DNA of 64,000 bases from an uncultured Eubacteriales bacterium (GCA_900548005.1 URIZ01000001.1:216438-280437), one strand, 5' to 3'. Positions 52,401-62,062 are shown, numbered from the stretch's first letter. Program-made: numbers and translations. The notes: generated from the sequence alone by a model not told the origin.

Positions 52401-54212
52401 TTAGTGTTCAAATTGGGAGTTGTATAGGTTGGCGTAGAATCCGCCTTGGGCGAGTAGGGCGTCGTGTGTGCCTTTTTCGATGACGTTGCCCTTGTTCATG
52501 ACAAGTATCAGGTCGGCATTCTTGATTGTGGACAGGCGGTGAGCAACGATGAATGACGTTTTGTTTTTCATCAGCACTTCAAAGGCTTGTTGGATTTTCA
52601 GCTCCGTGCGAGTGTCGATCGAAGACGTTGCCTCGTCCAAAATGAGCATGGGCGGATGCGTGAGCATAACGCGCGCTATGCAGAGAAGTTGTTTTTGACC
52701 TTGGGATATATTGCCGCCGTCATCGCCGAGCACGGTGTCATAGCCGTTTTCAAGGCGGGTGATGAAGGAGTGAATATGCGCGGCTTTTGCGGCTTGGATG
52801 ACTTCTTCATCGGTTGCGTCGGGTTTGCCGTATGCGATGTTTTCACGCACCGTGCCTTTTTTGAGCCAAGTGTCTTGCAACACCATTCCGTAGCTTGCGC
52901 GGAGCGATTTTCTCGTGACTTTGGTTATGTCCTTGCCTTCCACTTCGATTTTGCCGCTGTCGGCGTCGTAGAACCGCATGAGCAGATTGATGAGCGTTGT
53001 TTTGCCGCAGCCTGTCGGGCCGACTATCGCGATGCGCTGACCGCTCTTGACTTTGAGCGAGAAACCTTGTATGAGCGGATTGGTCTTGACGTAGGAGAAA
53101 TACACGTCGTCAATGGAGATGTTGCCGTCAACGTCCGTGAGATCTTCAAAGCCTTCGTCCGATGATTGATCGGGAGATTCGAGCAGATCGAACACTCTTG
53201 TTGCGGCGGCAGTTGCGGTTTGCAGTTCGGTAACAACGCCGGTGATCTCGTTGAAAGGCTTGGTGTATTGCGTGGCGTATGAAAGCACGCACGAGAGTGC
53301 GCCCACGGTGAGAGTGCCCACTCCTGCCACGGCGTTGCCTTTTATCACAAGGAACGCCCCGAGCACGCACACCACAACGTACACCACGTTGTTGACAAAA
53401 CGTGTGCAAGGGTTGGTCATGGCAGAGAAGAAAGCGGCGTTCTGTCCCCATTTTTTCAAGTCTTGGTTGATGCCGGCAAAGCGATCTTCGGCGCGTTTTT
53501 CGTATCCGAAAAGTTTGACGACGCGCTGACTTGACAGCATTTCGGTGACAAGTCCCGACAGTTCGCCGCGCTTTTTTGCTTGCATGGCAAACATATTGTG
53601 GCAACCTTTTGCGATGAAGTATGCCACAAACAGCGACAGGGGAGTGAGAATCACCACCACAAGCGCGATAAGCCAGTTGTACCACACCATAAACGCGAGC
53701 GTGCCGACAATGGTGACTATTCCGCTGAACAGTTGCGAAAAACCTTGGATAAGTCCGTCCGAGATTTGATCTATGTCGTTGCCCACTCTCGACATAAGGT
53801 CGCCGTGGGAGTTGGAGTCGATATAGGAAAGCGGCACGGTGTTGAGCTTTGCATAAGCGTTTCTGCGAAGGTCGCGAATGACTCTGAAAGACGCAAAATT
53901 TATGCACAGAGAGCCGAGATATTGGGATATAAACACCATTGCGATAAGAGCCGCGAGTATGCCTGCATTCTTGGCAATGACGCCGAAATCCACGTTGTTT
54001 TGACCAATGATGTAGTCCACCGTGTTGCCTATCACAACGGGAGCAAAGAGCGTGCATACGATTTGTATCACGGACAGCAACAGTGCAAGCACGATGACGG
54101 GGACGTATGGTTTTGCATAGCGCAAAAGTTTTTTGATTGCGACAAAATCCGTCTTTTTGTTCTTTCTTTGTTTCTTGTCGTTTACGAGTTTGGTTTGGGT
54201 GACTTTGCTCAT
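52401..54212 (-). CDS. ABC exporter half, subunit with variant signature
   Basis: Type IV ABC exporter half of 603 residues; ATG 54212 follows AAGGGGG. Six helices in about 45-345, then the ATPase: Walker A GPTGCGKTT, signature ISQGQKQLL (LSGGQ is changed), Walker B MLILDEATSSID with the catalytic Glu, H-loop VAHRLST. The N-terminus has about 35 Lys/Asn-rich residues. Overlaps its partner gene by ATGA. The matching defects (variant signature here, weak Walker B in the partner) are what heterodimeric exporters show. Substrate unknown. Confidence 0.93.
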   Translation of the reverse strand: MSKVTQTKLVNDKKQRKNKKTDFVAIKKLLRYAKPYVPVIVLALLLSVIQIVCTLFAPVVIGNTVDYIIGQNNVDFGVIAKNAGILAALIAMVFISQYLGSLCINFASFRVIRDLRRNAYAKLNTVPLSYIDSNSHGDLMSRVGNDIDQISDGLIQGFSQLFSGIVTIVGTLAFMVWYNWLIALVVVILTPLSLFVAYFIAKGCHNMFAMQAKKRGELSGLVTEMLSSQRVVKLFGYEKRAEDRFAGINQDLKKWGQNAAFFSAMTNPCTRFVNNVVYVVVCVLGAFLVIKGNAVAGVGTLTVGALSCVLSYATQYTKPFNEITGVVTELQTATAAATRVFDLLESPDQSSDEGFEDLTDVDGNISIDDVYFSYVKTNPLIQGFSLKVKSGQRIAIVGPTGCGKTTLINLLMRFYDADSGKIEVEGKDITKVTRKSLRASYGMVLQDTWLKKGTVRENIAYGKPDATDEEVIQAAKAAHIHSFITRLENGYDTVLGDDGGNISQGQKQLLCIARVMLTHPPMLILDEATSSIDTRTELKIQQAFEVLMKNKTSFIVAHRLSTIKNADLILVMNKGNVIEKGTHDALLAQGGFYANLYNSQFEH

Positions 54213-55948
54213 TTTGTTTCGTCCCCCTTCACTTGAGATAGGCATATTTCGCGGTATACGTCGCAAGATTTGATAAGTTCGTCGTGCGTGCCTTGTCCGA
54301 CGATTTTTCCGTCGTCGAGCACGATGATAAGATCGCAATATTTTATGCTCGTGGCTCGTTGAGATACGGTGACGGTGGTCAGACCGTCTTCAAGGCGCAT
54401 GCTTGCAAGAGCCTTTCTCAGTTTTGCATCGGTTGCAAAGTCGAGTGCGCTCGAAGAGTCGTCAAGCACGAGAATATCGGGGCATGCGACAAGCGCGCGA
54501 GCGATGGTGAGCCTTTGACGTTGACCGCCCGAAAGGTTCTTTCCGCCTTGGCTTATCTTGGTGTCAAGCCCGTCTTTCATAGAATATACGAATTCCGCCG
54601 ATTGCGAGATTTTCAGCGCGCGGTCTATCTCCTCGTCCGTTGCGTTTTCCTTGCCCCATTTGAGATTGTCGCGCACCGTCCCTTCAAACAGCACGGCTTT
54701 TTGCGGAGCGACTCCGAAGAGAGAGTAGAGTTGCGAGTTTGTGTAGTTTTTTACGTTTTCGCCAAACACTTTCACTTCGCCGCTTGTTGCGTCATACAGC
54801 CTTGTCATAAGGCTCACGAGCGTGGTTTTGCCACTGCCCGTGCCGCCGAGTATGCCCACGCTTGCGCCTTTTTCGACGATTATGTTCACGTTTGAAAGAG
54901 CAGGTTCGGGAGATCCTTGATAGGTGAAAGTGACGTTGTCAAGCTCGATTGCAGGTGCTTGCGGATCGGCGATTGCTCCGCTACCTTCTTGCATGGAAGA
55001 CGTGACGGCAAACACTTCGTTGATTCTGGACGCCGATGCGGACGCTTTTGTGAAGGTCACAAGCAAGTTGGCAAACACAACGAGCGCGTTGAGTATCTGC
55101 GTCATATAGTTGACAAGCGCAATTATTTCGCCTTGCGTGAGATTGCCGTAATACACGTTCTTTCCGCCAAAGTACAAAAGCACGATGATTGCGATGTTAA
55201 GCACTGAGTAGGTGAGGGGGTTGAGAAGAGCGGACAAACGTCCCACTTTTATTGACGAGGCGGCAAGAGAATCGCTTGCTTTGTCAAAGATTTGTTTTTC
55301 TCTGTCCTGGGCGTCAAATGCGCGTATAACCCTTGCGCCTGCGAGATTTTCTTTGGTGAGTCTTGTCACGTCGTCGAGTTTTGCTTGCACGCCCTTGTAT
55401 TTGGGCATTGTCAGCAACATAATAAGCGCAAGCGCGGCGGCTATTACGAGAGCCGCACCGACAAATATTAGCGAGAGTTTCAAGTCTATGATCATTGCCA
55501 TGACGATTGCGCCCACGGCAATAAAGGGCGCGCGCAAAACAAGACGTATGAACATCGCAACGCCTTGTTGGCATTGGTTGACGTCCGCCGTAAGCCTTGT
55601 TATGAGCGAAGTGGTGGAAAACTTGTCAAGTTCGGAATAGGAAAACGTGTTGATGTGCGCATACAAATCCTTGCGAAGATTCGTGCCGAATCCCACAGAC
55701 GCGCGCGATGCGAAAAACTGCGCCGTCAATGAGAACGCAAGCCCGAACACTCCGAGTGCGAGAATTATCAATCCGCCGTAAATAAGCCCCTTGAAATCGC
55801 CCGCCTTGCCCATGGGGATGGCATTGTCGATGATCCAAGCAACAACTATGGGCGCGAACAGCTCAAACACCGCCTCGATGAGCTTGAAGAAAGGGCCGCA
55901 AACGGTTTTGCCCCAATAACCTTGTAGATAACGTAAAAGTTTGGTCAT
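54209..55948 (-). CDS. ABC exporter half, subunit with degenerate Walker B
   Basis: Partner half of 579 residues, first of the two. Six helices in about 15-300. ATPase: Walker A GGTGSGKTT, canonical LSGGQRQR, but Walker B ILVLDDSSSALD with Asp in place of the catalytic Glu, and Gln-Arg (VSQRATS) where the H-loop His normally sits. The pair should form one active and one inactive ATP site, like BmrCD or TM287/288. Export of drugs, lipids or peptides cannot be told apart from sequence. Confidence 0.93.
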   Translation of the reverse strand: MTKLLRYLQGYWGKTVCGPFFKLIEAVFELFAPIVVAWIIDNAIPMGKAGDFKGLIYGGLIILALGVFGLAFSLTAQFFASRASVGFGTNLRKDLYAHINTFSYSELDKFSTTSLITRLTADVNQCQQGVAMFIRLVLRAPFIAVGAIVMAMIIDLKLSLIFVGAALVIAAALALIMLLTMPKYKGVQAKLDDVTRLTKENLAGARVIRAFDAQDREKQIFDKASDSLAASSIKVGRLSALLNPLTYSVLNIAIIVLLYFGGKNVYYGNLTQGEIIALVNYMTQILNALVVFANLLVTFTKASASASRINEVFAVTSSMQEGSGAIADPQAPAIELDNVTFTYQGSPEPALSNVNIIVEKGASVGILGGTGSGKTTLVSLMTRLYDATSGEVKVFGENVKNYTNSQLYSLFGVAPQKAVLFEGTVRDNLKWGKENATDEEIDRALKISQSAEFVYSMKDGLDTKISQGGKNLSGGQRQRLTIARALVACPDILVLDDSSSALDFATDAKLRKALASMRLEDGLTTVTVSQRATSIKYCDLIIVLDDGKIVGQGTHDELIKSCDVYREICLSQVKGDETK

Positions 55949-56033
55949 ATTATCCTGTTTATTTGCCGATATAGTTGCCTAAATTTTAGCACAACACACC
56001 GCAAAAGGCAAAGATAATGAACAAATATCAATT

Positions 56034-56344
56034 AATAATTAACAATTAATAATGAATAATTGTGGCACGGGCGCAGAAAAGTTTGTCGTTTCGTTTCCAC
56101 GAGATCCTTCGACAAGCTCAGGATGACAAAGTTTTTGAGATGCGCCCGTAACGAACACCCTATTCGTAGAGCACTTATAAACGGACTGTGCGACTTCGAA
56201 GACGGAATTTGAGCCGCAAGGCGGCGACCGTATCGAGCGTCGGACTTGACGTAAAGTACGAGAATGTGTGGCGTTCTGTTGCGTAGCTGCCACACAGGCG
56301 AAGTGGCATAATAAGAGAAATGGCGTAAGTTATGTCTCGACCGA
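56034..56344. repeat. Repeat-derived non-coding region
   Basis: Starts with the AT-rich TAATGAATAAT element, then CCACGAGATCCTTCGACAAG...CAGGATGAC (a member of the GTCAT-GAGC family, 56085-56131), then inverted pieces such as GTGTGGC/GCCACAC. No coding potential seen. Confidence 0.55.
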
Positions 56345-56411
56345 GTGTTTTCCCCCGCTACGCGGTTGCCGTGGGTTCCCTTGCAAGGGGGAACGGCAAT
56401 AGGGAAAACAC
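56345..56411. repeat. Compact multi-stem hairpin
   Basis: GTGTTTTCCC closes against GGGAAAACAC. Inside are a small CCGC/GCGG hairpin and a longer TTGCCG.GTTCCC / GGGAAC.GGCAA arm tipped by TTGCAA. The 67 bases could fold as a three-way junction on either strand. The sequence 56412-56607 holds no gene that I can see. Confidence 0.6.
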
Positions 56412-56607
56412 CTGAGGAAAGGGGAAAGTTGCATTTAGGGTTTAACACGTACAACCTTGTAGAGCCGTGCACTTATAAAAAACCTATACACGCACTGTGC
56501 TTGTGCAAGGGACACTTATATTTGCATTTGCATATACATTTTCCTATGTTCTAAACACGCAAAAACAAAGAAATCGTACATTAGCACAATAATTATCGTT
56601 TTCGGCA

Positions 56608-56636
56608 TTGACTTTTTTGTTTAATAATATTATAAT
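56608..56636 (+). promoter_or_regulatory. Predicted sigma-A promoter of ppa
   Basis: TTGACT, a 17-base AT-rich spacer and TATAAT, 39 bases before the ppa start. Confidence 0.75.
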
Positions 56637-56675
56637 TTTGTCAAGAGAATAAAATGTATATGGAGAAAGCCACAA

Positions 56676-57209
56676 ATGAGTATTTGGCACGACGTTGACC
56701 CGTCAAGAATCACGCCCACGGACTTTTTGGCGTGTATCGAAATTTCAAAAGGAAGCAAAAATAAATACGAACTCGACAAAGCAACGGGTTCTTTGATATT
56801 GGACAGAGTTTTGTACACGTCCACTCACTATCCTGCAAACTACGGATTTATTCCGCGCACGTACAGCGAAGACAACGACCCGTTGGACGTTCTTGTTCTT
56901 TGCTCTGAGCCGATCGTTCCGCTCGCACTTGTCAGATGTTATCCCGTCGGCGTCATCATGATGCAAGACAGCGGCGAGATGGACTACAAGATCATCGCAA
57001 TTCCGTTCAAAGATCCGACTTGGAACAGCTACAAGGAGATTGAAGAACTTCCTGCTCACATCATGGAAGAGATGTCGCACTTCTTCAAAGTGTACAAGCA
57101 GCTCGAAGGCAAGCAAACCACCGTCTTCCAAGTGAAGAACAGAGAGTTTGCAGAGCTTATCATCAAAGACAACCTTGAAGCCTACAAGAAGAAATTCAAC
57201 GTAAAGTAA
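56676..57209 (+). CDS. ppa: Inorganic pyrophosphatase (family I)
   Basis: Soluble enzyme that hydrolyses pyrophosphate. It has 177 residues. Signature EDNDPLDVLVL with the metal-binding Asps near 66-71; YELDKATG and YPANYGFIP; MDYKIIAIPFKDP further along. GGAG precedes the ATG. Single gene with its own promoter. Many Clostridia use membrane or family II enzymes, so the family I type is worth noting. Confidence 0.95.
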   Translation: MSIWHDVDPSRITPTDFLACIEISKGSKNKYELDKATGSLILDRVLYTSTHYPANYGFIPRTYSEDNDPLDVLVLCSEPIVPLALVRCYPVGVIMMQDSGEMDYKIIAIPFKDPTWNSYKEIEELPAHIMEEMSHFFKVYKQLEGKQTTVFQVKNREFAELIIKDNLEAYKKKFNVK

Positions 57210-57241
57210 GTTTCAAGACAACAACAGAATAACAAGTTTTG

Positions 57242-57266
57242 TTCGGGTTGACATTGTCAACCCGAA
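57242..57266 (+). terminator. Hairpin after ppa
   Basis: Perfect 11-base-pair TTCGGGTTGAC/GTCAACCCGAA stem with a three-base loop, only a weak T-rich tail; terminator or operator. Confidence 0.55.
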
Positions 57267-57310
57267 TTGCGTTTATAGGGCATCAGCCCAAAAACGAAAC
57301 AGGAGATAAA

Positions 57311-58744
57311 ATGAAATACGATTGCATTGTCATCGGTGGCGGCATAATCGGCGCGGCGGTGCTTGACAGGCTTGCAAGATACGACCTTGACGTCCTTCTG
57401 CTTGAAAAGGAAGACGACGTTGCGTCCTTCTCGACAAGAGCCAACAGCGGCATCGTCCACGCAGGTTACGACTGCGAACCGAACACTCAAAAGGCGTTGT
57501 TCAACGTTGAAGGCAACAAACTCGTGTGGCAAGACGCAAAAGAGCTTGACGTTCCGCATCATCAATGCGGTTCTATCGTGGTTGCCACAAAAGACCAAGT
57601 GCAAGGTCTTGAAATTCTCAAAGAGAAAGCCGAGGCAAACGGCGTGTACGTTGAGATTTGGGACAAGCAAAAGACTCGCGAGCTCGAACCCAACGTTGCA
57701 GACGAGATTGCATTCAGCCTTTATGCCCCAAGCGCAGGCATCGTGTCGCCGTATCAGCTTTGCATAGCTTATGCCGACAGAGCGGTGAGAAACGGCGCAA
57801 CCGTCAAGTTGGAGCAAGAAGTTGTCGGGATTGAGAGAAAGGACGGCGTGTATATCGTCCACACCCAAGACAGCGACTATGAGTGTGACTATATCGTCAA
57901 CTGCGCAGGTGCGTACGGAGCAAAAGTCAACGATATGGCAGGCGCGGAGCATTTTGACACGACATATCGCAGGGGAGATTATTTTGTGCTTGACAACACG
58001 GAGAGAAAGAATATACACACCGTTATATTCCAACTTCCAACGGCGGCGGGCAAAGGCGTGCTTGTCGCGCCGACAGCGGACGGCAACGTCATATACGGAC
58101 CGACAGCAATCGACACCACCGATCCCGACGATACTGCAAGCTCGCTTGACTCTCTCGACGTTTTGAGAAAGAGCGTTGCGCTTTCCTACAAGACTCCCGC
58201 ATACAACAAGTGCATAAGAGTGTATTCGGGGCTTCGCACGATCATCGGACACGACTTCATCGTGGGCAAGTCAAAGCAAGCGGACAACTTCTATACGGCA
58301 ATCGGCATTTGCTCTCCGGGGCTTACGTCCGCCCCTGCCATTGCGGAGTATCTCGTGAAAGAAATCACAAAAGAGATGGGCGCGACAAAGAAAGCCGAAT
58401 ATATCACCGTTGTCGAAAAACTGCCAAGACTTACGGAGATAAGCGCAAACGAAATCAATGCGCTCGTCAAGCAAGACGAGGCGTGGGGAAGAATCGTGTG
58501 CCGTTGCGAAAAGGTGACCGAGGCGGAGATTGTAAGAGCCATTCATTCCCCCGTGCCGGCAACCACCGTGGACGCTGTAAAACGTCGCACGCGCGCAGGT
58601 ATGGGCAGATGTCAAGGCGGATTCTGCGGTCCGAGAGTTATGGAGATCATTTCTCGTGAACTGAATATACCGCTTGACAAAGTCAGAAAGGGCGGCGGAG
58701 AAGACTCCAACATCGCCTGCTACAAGATCAAGGGGGTGCAATGA
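57311..58744 (+). CDS. GlpA/LhgO-like FAD oxidoreductase with C-terminal BFD domain
   Basis: Flavoprotein dehydrogenase of 477 residues; ATG 57311 follows AGGAG. FAD-binding GGGIIGAAVLDRLARYD at the start; DAO-type core with SFSTRANSGIVHAGYD and GLRTIIGHDFIVG; C-terminal BFD-like [2Fe-2S] domain with four Cys (CRCEKVTEAEI...GRCQGGFCG). This layout is that of the Bacillota GlpA-like or L-2-hydroxyglutarate-oxidase-like proteins that travel with an FAD/NAD oxidoreductase and a DUF1667 protein, as here. Substrate glycerol-3-phosphate is likely from the trio, but no glpK or glpF is present. Confidence 0.88.
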   Translation: MKYDCIVIGGGIIGAAVLDRLARYDLDVLLLEKEDDVASFSTRANSGIVHAGYDCEPNTQKALFNVEGNKLVWQDAKELDVPHHQCGSIVVATKDQVQGLEILKEKAEANGVYVEIWDKQKTRELEPNVADEIAFSLYAPSAGIVSPYQLCIAYADRAVRNGATVKLEQEVVGIERKDGVYIVHTQDSDYECDYIVNCAGAYGAKVNDMAGAEHFDTTYRRGDYFVLDNTERKNIHTVIFQLPTAAGKGVLVAPTADGNVIYGPTAIDTTDPDDTASSLDSLDVLRKSVALSYKTPAYNKCIRVYSGLRTIIGHDFIVGKSKQADNFYTAIGICSPGLTSAPAIAEYLVKEITKEMGATKKAEYITVVEKLPRLTEISANEINALVKQDEAWGRIVCRCEKVTEAEIVRAIHSPVPATTVDAVKRRTRAGMGRCQGGFCGPRVMEIISRELNIPLDKVRKGGGEDSNIACYKIKGVQ

Positions 58745-59985
58745 TGAACACACTTTCTTATGACGTTGTGATCATAGGCGGCGGCCCTGCAGGTATGGCG
58801 GCGGCTCTCGCGGCAAGAAAGCAAGGCGCAAAGACGCTCATTCTCGAGCGTGACGTGCGCTTGGGCGGTATACTCAATCAATGTATACACCAAGGTTTCG
58901 GCTTGCACTATTTCGGCGAAGAGATGACCGGGCCCGAATATGCCTATCGTTTCATAAAAATGGTGGAGAGCGAAGATATCGACGTTATGCTTGAAAGCAT
59001 GGTTTTGTCACTTTCTGAAGACAAGACCGTCAACGTGCTTTCGCCAAGCCAAGGCTATTGCGAGATAAAGGCAGGCGCGATTGTGCTTGCAATGGGTTGC
59101 AGAGAACGCACTGCCGGAGCAATCGCTCTTCCGGGCACTCGTCCCGCCGGCGTATACACCGCAGGTATGGCGCAAAAGATTTGCAACCTTGACGGCTATC
59201 TCGTGGGCAAAGACGTCGTGATTTTGGGCAGCGGCGACATCGGTCTTATCATGGCTCGCCGTATGACCACAGAAGGCGCAAACGTAAAACTCGTTCTCGA
59301 ACTTATGCCGTTTTCAAGCGGACTTAAACGCAACATCGTGCAATGCCTCGATGACTACAACATTCCCATCAAATATAGCCACACAATCACGAGAGTGGTG
59401 GGCAAGCCGCGTATGACGGGGCTTTACTATGCGCCTGTCGGAGCGGATAGAAAGCCCGATTTGTCCAAGGAAGAATACATCTCTTGCGACACGCTTTTGC
59501 TCTCTGTCGGTCTGATTCCGGAAAACGACTTGCTCACAGGCACGAGCGTTGAGATGAGCAAAGTCACCAACGGTGCGGTGGTTGACGAACATCGTATGAC
59601 AAGCGTGGACGGAATATTCTCATGCGGCAACGTTCTTCACGTGCATGACCTTGTGGACAACGTGTCGCACGAAGCGGAAATCGCAGGCGAGAGCGCGGCA
59701 AAATATGCGCTCGGTCAATCTCAAAAGAGCAGTGAAACCGTCAACGTCATCGCAACGGACGGCGTGAGATACGCTCTGCCGCAACGCATAAGCAAGGGAG
59801 ATGGAAAAGTGCAAATCTTCTTCCGCGTGGGTGACGTGTACAAGAATTGCAAGCTGGTTGTCACAAGCGGCGACAACACTCTCGTGTCCAAGAAATGTAT
59901 GGTGCTTGCCCCCGGCGAAATGGGCAACGTCGTCATTGACAAATCCGCAATTGTCGGTGACGTCACTGTGAGGCTTGAAAAATGA
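58741..59985 (+). CDS. NAD(P)/FAD-dependent oxidoreductase of the GlpA-DUF1667 trio
   Basis: A 414-residue two-dinucleotide flavoprotein. FAD site VVIIGGGPAGMAAALAARKQ near 8-27; LGGILNQCIHQGFGLHYFGE with a Cys; NAD site VVILGSGDIGLIMARRM near 160-176; GIFSCGNVLHVHDLVD near 298-313. It overlaps the GlpA-like gene by ATGA and probably passes its electrons on. The pair plus DUF1667 acts as a membrane-peripheral dehydrogenase complex, by inference. Confidence 0.88.
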   Translation: MMNTLSYDVVIIGGGPAGMAAALAARKQGAKTLILERDVRLGGILNQCIHQGFGLHYFGEEMTGPEYAYRFIKMVESEDIDVMLESMVLSLSEDKTVNVLSPSQGYCEIKAGAIVLAMGCRERTAGAIALPGTRPAGVYTAGMAQKICNLDGYLVGKDVVILGSGDIGLIMARRMTTEGANVKLVLELMPFSSGLKRNIVQCLDDYNIPIKYSHTITRVVGKPRMTGLYYAPVGADRKPDLSKEEYISCDTLLLSVGLIPENDLLTGTSVEMSKVTNGAVVDEHRMTSVDGIFSCGNVLHVHDLVDNVSHEAEIAGESAAKYALGQSQKSSETVNVIATDGVRYALPQRISKGDGKVQIFFRVGDVYKNCKLVVTSGDNTLVSKKCMVLAPGEMGNVVIDKSAIVGDVTVRLEK

Positions 59986-60320
59986 ATACGATATGCATTA
60001 TGTGCCCTATGGGCTGTTCGTTGACAATAGAAGAGATTGACGGTCAAGTGGTTGTGAAAGGCAACACTTGCAAGCGTGGCGAGATATACGGAAAGGAAGA
60101 GTACACTCATCCCAAGCGCAGCGTCACCACTCTTGTGCAACTTGAGGGCGGTGGAGTCGCGTCTGTGAAAACCACCACGACCGTTCCGAAAGAGAGAATA
60201 TTTGACGTGGTGCATTTCATCGGCACGCTTGTCGCGCCAAAGGATTGCAAGATAGGCGACGTCATCGCAAAAGACGTTTTGGGGCTTGGCGCAGACGTTG
60301 TCATCACGGGAAGAAAATGA
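59982..60320 (+). CDS. DUF1667 protein
   Basis: A 112-residue protein with four N-terminal-half Cys (ICIMCPMGCSL...NTCKRGEIYG), which likely bind a metal or Fe-S cluster, then VTTLVQLEGGGVASVKTTTT. DUF1667 proteins occur as the third member of this flavoprotein trio and are thought to act as an electron-transfer or assembly partner. Overlaps the previous gene by ATGA. The operon ends in a strong hairpin. Confidence 0.9.
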   Translation: MNTICIMCPMGCSLTIEEIDGQVVVKGNTCKRGEIYGKEEYTHPKRSVTTLVQLEGGGVASVKTTTTVPKERIFDVVHFIGTLVAPKDCKIGDVIAKDVLGLGADVVITGRK

Positions 60321-60327
60321 TTGTATT

Positions 60328-60368
60328 CGGGTTTTATCCGTCAAAATTGTCGGATAAAACCCGTTTTT
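60328..60368 (+). terminator. Terminator of the flavoprotein operon
   Basis: Perfect 13-base-pair CGGGTTTTATCCG/CGGATAAAACCCG stem followed by TTTTT. Confidence 0.92.
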
Positions 60369-60508
60369 GCATATTGTCGGCAAAAAGCCGCAAAATCACG
60401 ACTTGCCGACAGTAGAAAACATAAAACGAAAACAGCAACAAAACAAAACGACAAAAACAAGCAAAAAACAAAGGACAAATTGCTTGCGCTTTGCGCTTGC
60501 ATGAAAGT

Positions 60509-62062
60509 ATGCAGATAAAAGGGAGACGTATTTTCAATTGTAGACCGATGGTGTTTTTCGCACTATCGCTCGTCTTGGGAATACTCGTTGCCGAGAGTAT
60601 GTACGGCGCGGGCGTTCTATTTTATCTCATTCCGCTTTTCATATTTTTGATTGCCATATCCCTTGTTTTCGCTTTCAAAAAGTCGAGAAAATTTGCGTAT
60701 ATTCCTATCGCCGTGCTTGTCGGTTTTGTCTGCATGACGTCATCAAACGTTGCGTTTAATGCAAACACGATTGCAAGCTATCAGGGCGAGTTCACTTGTA
60801 CTGTTGCAAGCGACATCGTGGTCACCAATTACGTGTGCAAGTTCTACGTCAAGGATATCAACATTGATGGCAAAAGCTACAAATACAGTGGTTTTGTCAC
60901 TTGCTCTATTGACGAGATAGACTTCAACGCAGGCGACACAATCAGCATATACGGCATTTTGAAATCGGTCGGACACGAGCGTTTCGACACCTTCTTTGCA
61001 AGCAGTCTTTCAAAGGGCGTGGGGTATAAAATCAGCGCAAACAGCGTGACTTTCGTGTGCGACGGCAAGCTCGGTTTTGTGGACGGTTTGCGCCACAAAA
61101 TCAAGAAAATCCTTTATGAATACACTGACGATTACACCGCGTCCATAACTCAAGCTCTCGTTCTCGGCGACAAATTCGGCATCGACACCGATTTGTATTC
61201 GGACATAAAAGCGGCAGGGCTTGCGCACGTGTTGGCGGTCAGCGGCTTGCACGTTTCCACGCTCGCCACGGCGATATATTTCTTGCTCAAAAAGCTCAAA
61301 GTCAATCCCAAAATCAGTTTCGGCATAGTGGTTGCGCTCACTTTTGTGTATTCCATGTTATGTTCGTTCACGGCGTCTTCCTTGCGCGCGGTGGTGATGA
61401 GCGGCGTGTTTACGTTTGCATCGTCATTCGGTCAAAAGAAAGACGACTTGTCGGCAACCGCGTTCGCCGCAACTCTCATATTGCTTTTCCGTCCGTACGC
61501 AATCATGGAAGTGGGCTTTTTGCTATCTTTCGGCGCGGTGATAGGCATATTCGCTTTTGCTCGCCCGATAGAAAAGGTCGGCATGAAAGCGGTGGACAAG
61601 ATCTCGCCCAAGCGGCATATCGGCAAGCGTTTCGTATCCGTCTTTGCGGTGTCCGTGTCGGCAAACTTGCTCACGTATCCGCTTGTTGCCTATTTCTTCG
61701 GCAGAGTGCCGACTCTCTTTCTGCTCTCCAACTTTTTTGTTCTCCCGTACATCATGGCGGTGTACGTTGCAATGCTCGTCTTGTGCTTGCTCGCGCTTGT
61801 GACAACGTGGGGCGGATTTGTGTGGATAATCAAATTTTTGCTTGTTCCGTTCAGATTGTACGTCGGGGCGGTGGGCAGTCTAAACTTTGCCACAATTCCC
61901 GTATCCATAAGCATAGTCGGCATGTTGACCTACTTTGCAATCGCCACACTTTTGTCAAGATACGTCTTTCTCACTCGCGTTCAAAAATGCCGCGGCGCAT
62001 TGATTGCCGCATCGTCGGGGCTTGTGCTCGGCGCAATTTGCGCGCTTGTAGCCGTGCTGTGA
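60509..62062 (+). CDS. comEC: ComEC/Rec2-type DNA-uptake channel without metallo-beta-lactamase domain
   Basis: Membrane channel that moves single-stranded DNA into the cell in competent bacteria. The ATG 60509 start (517 residues) has only a weak binding site. N-terminal helices (to about 75), an OB-fold-like extracellular part (about 85-190), then the competence domain: LGDKFGIDTDLYSDIKAAGL, AHVLAVSGLHVSTLA, and YSMLCSFTASSLRAVVMSGV. It ends after the last helices; the C-terminal metallo-beta-lactamase domain found in many ComEC proteins is absent. No comEA or comFA is nearby. Confidence 0.88.
   Translation: MQIKGRRIFNCRPMVFFALSLVLGILVAESMYGAGVLFYLIPLFIFLIAISLVFAFKKSRKFAYIPIAVLVGFVCMTSSNVAFNANTIASYQGEFTCTVASDIVVTNYVCKFYVKDINIDGKSYKYSGFVTCSIDEIDFNAGDTISIYGILKSVGHERFDTFFASSLSKGVGYKISANSVTFVCDGKLGFVDGLRHKIKKILYEYTDDYTASITQALVLGDKFGIDTDLYSDIKAAGLAHVLAVSGLHVSTLATAIYFLLKKLKVNPKISFGIVVALTFVYSMLCSFTASSLRAVVMSGVFTFASSFGQKKDDLSATAFAATLILLFRPYAIMEVGFLLSFGAVIGIFAFARPIEKVGMKAVDKISPKRHIGKRFVSVFAVSVSANLLTYPLVAYFFGRVPTLFLLSNFFVLPYIMAVYVAMLVLCLLALVTTWGGFVWIIKFLLVPFRLYVGAVGSLNFATIPVSISIVGMLTYFAIATLLSRYVFLTRVQKCRGALIAASSGLVLGAICALVAVL

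Noticed and set aside
54209..55948. Inactivated ABC transporter (Asp for Glu in Walker B, no H-loop His)
   Set aside because: Such changes are the norm for one half of heterodimeric exporters, and the partner gene has the matching variant signature.
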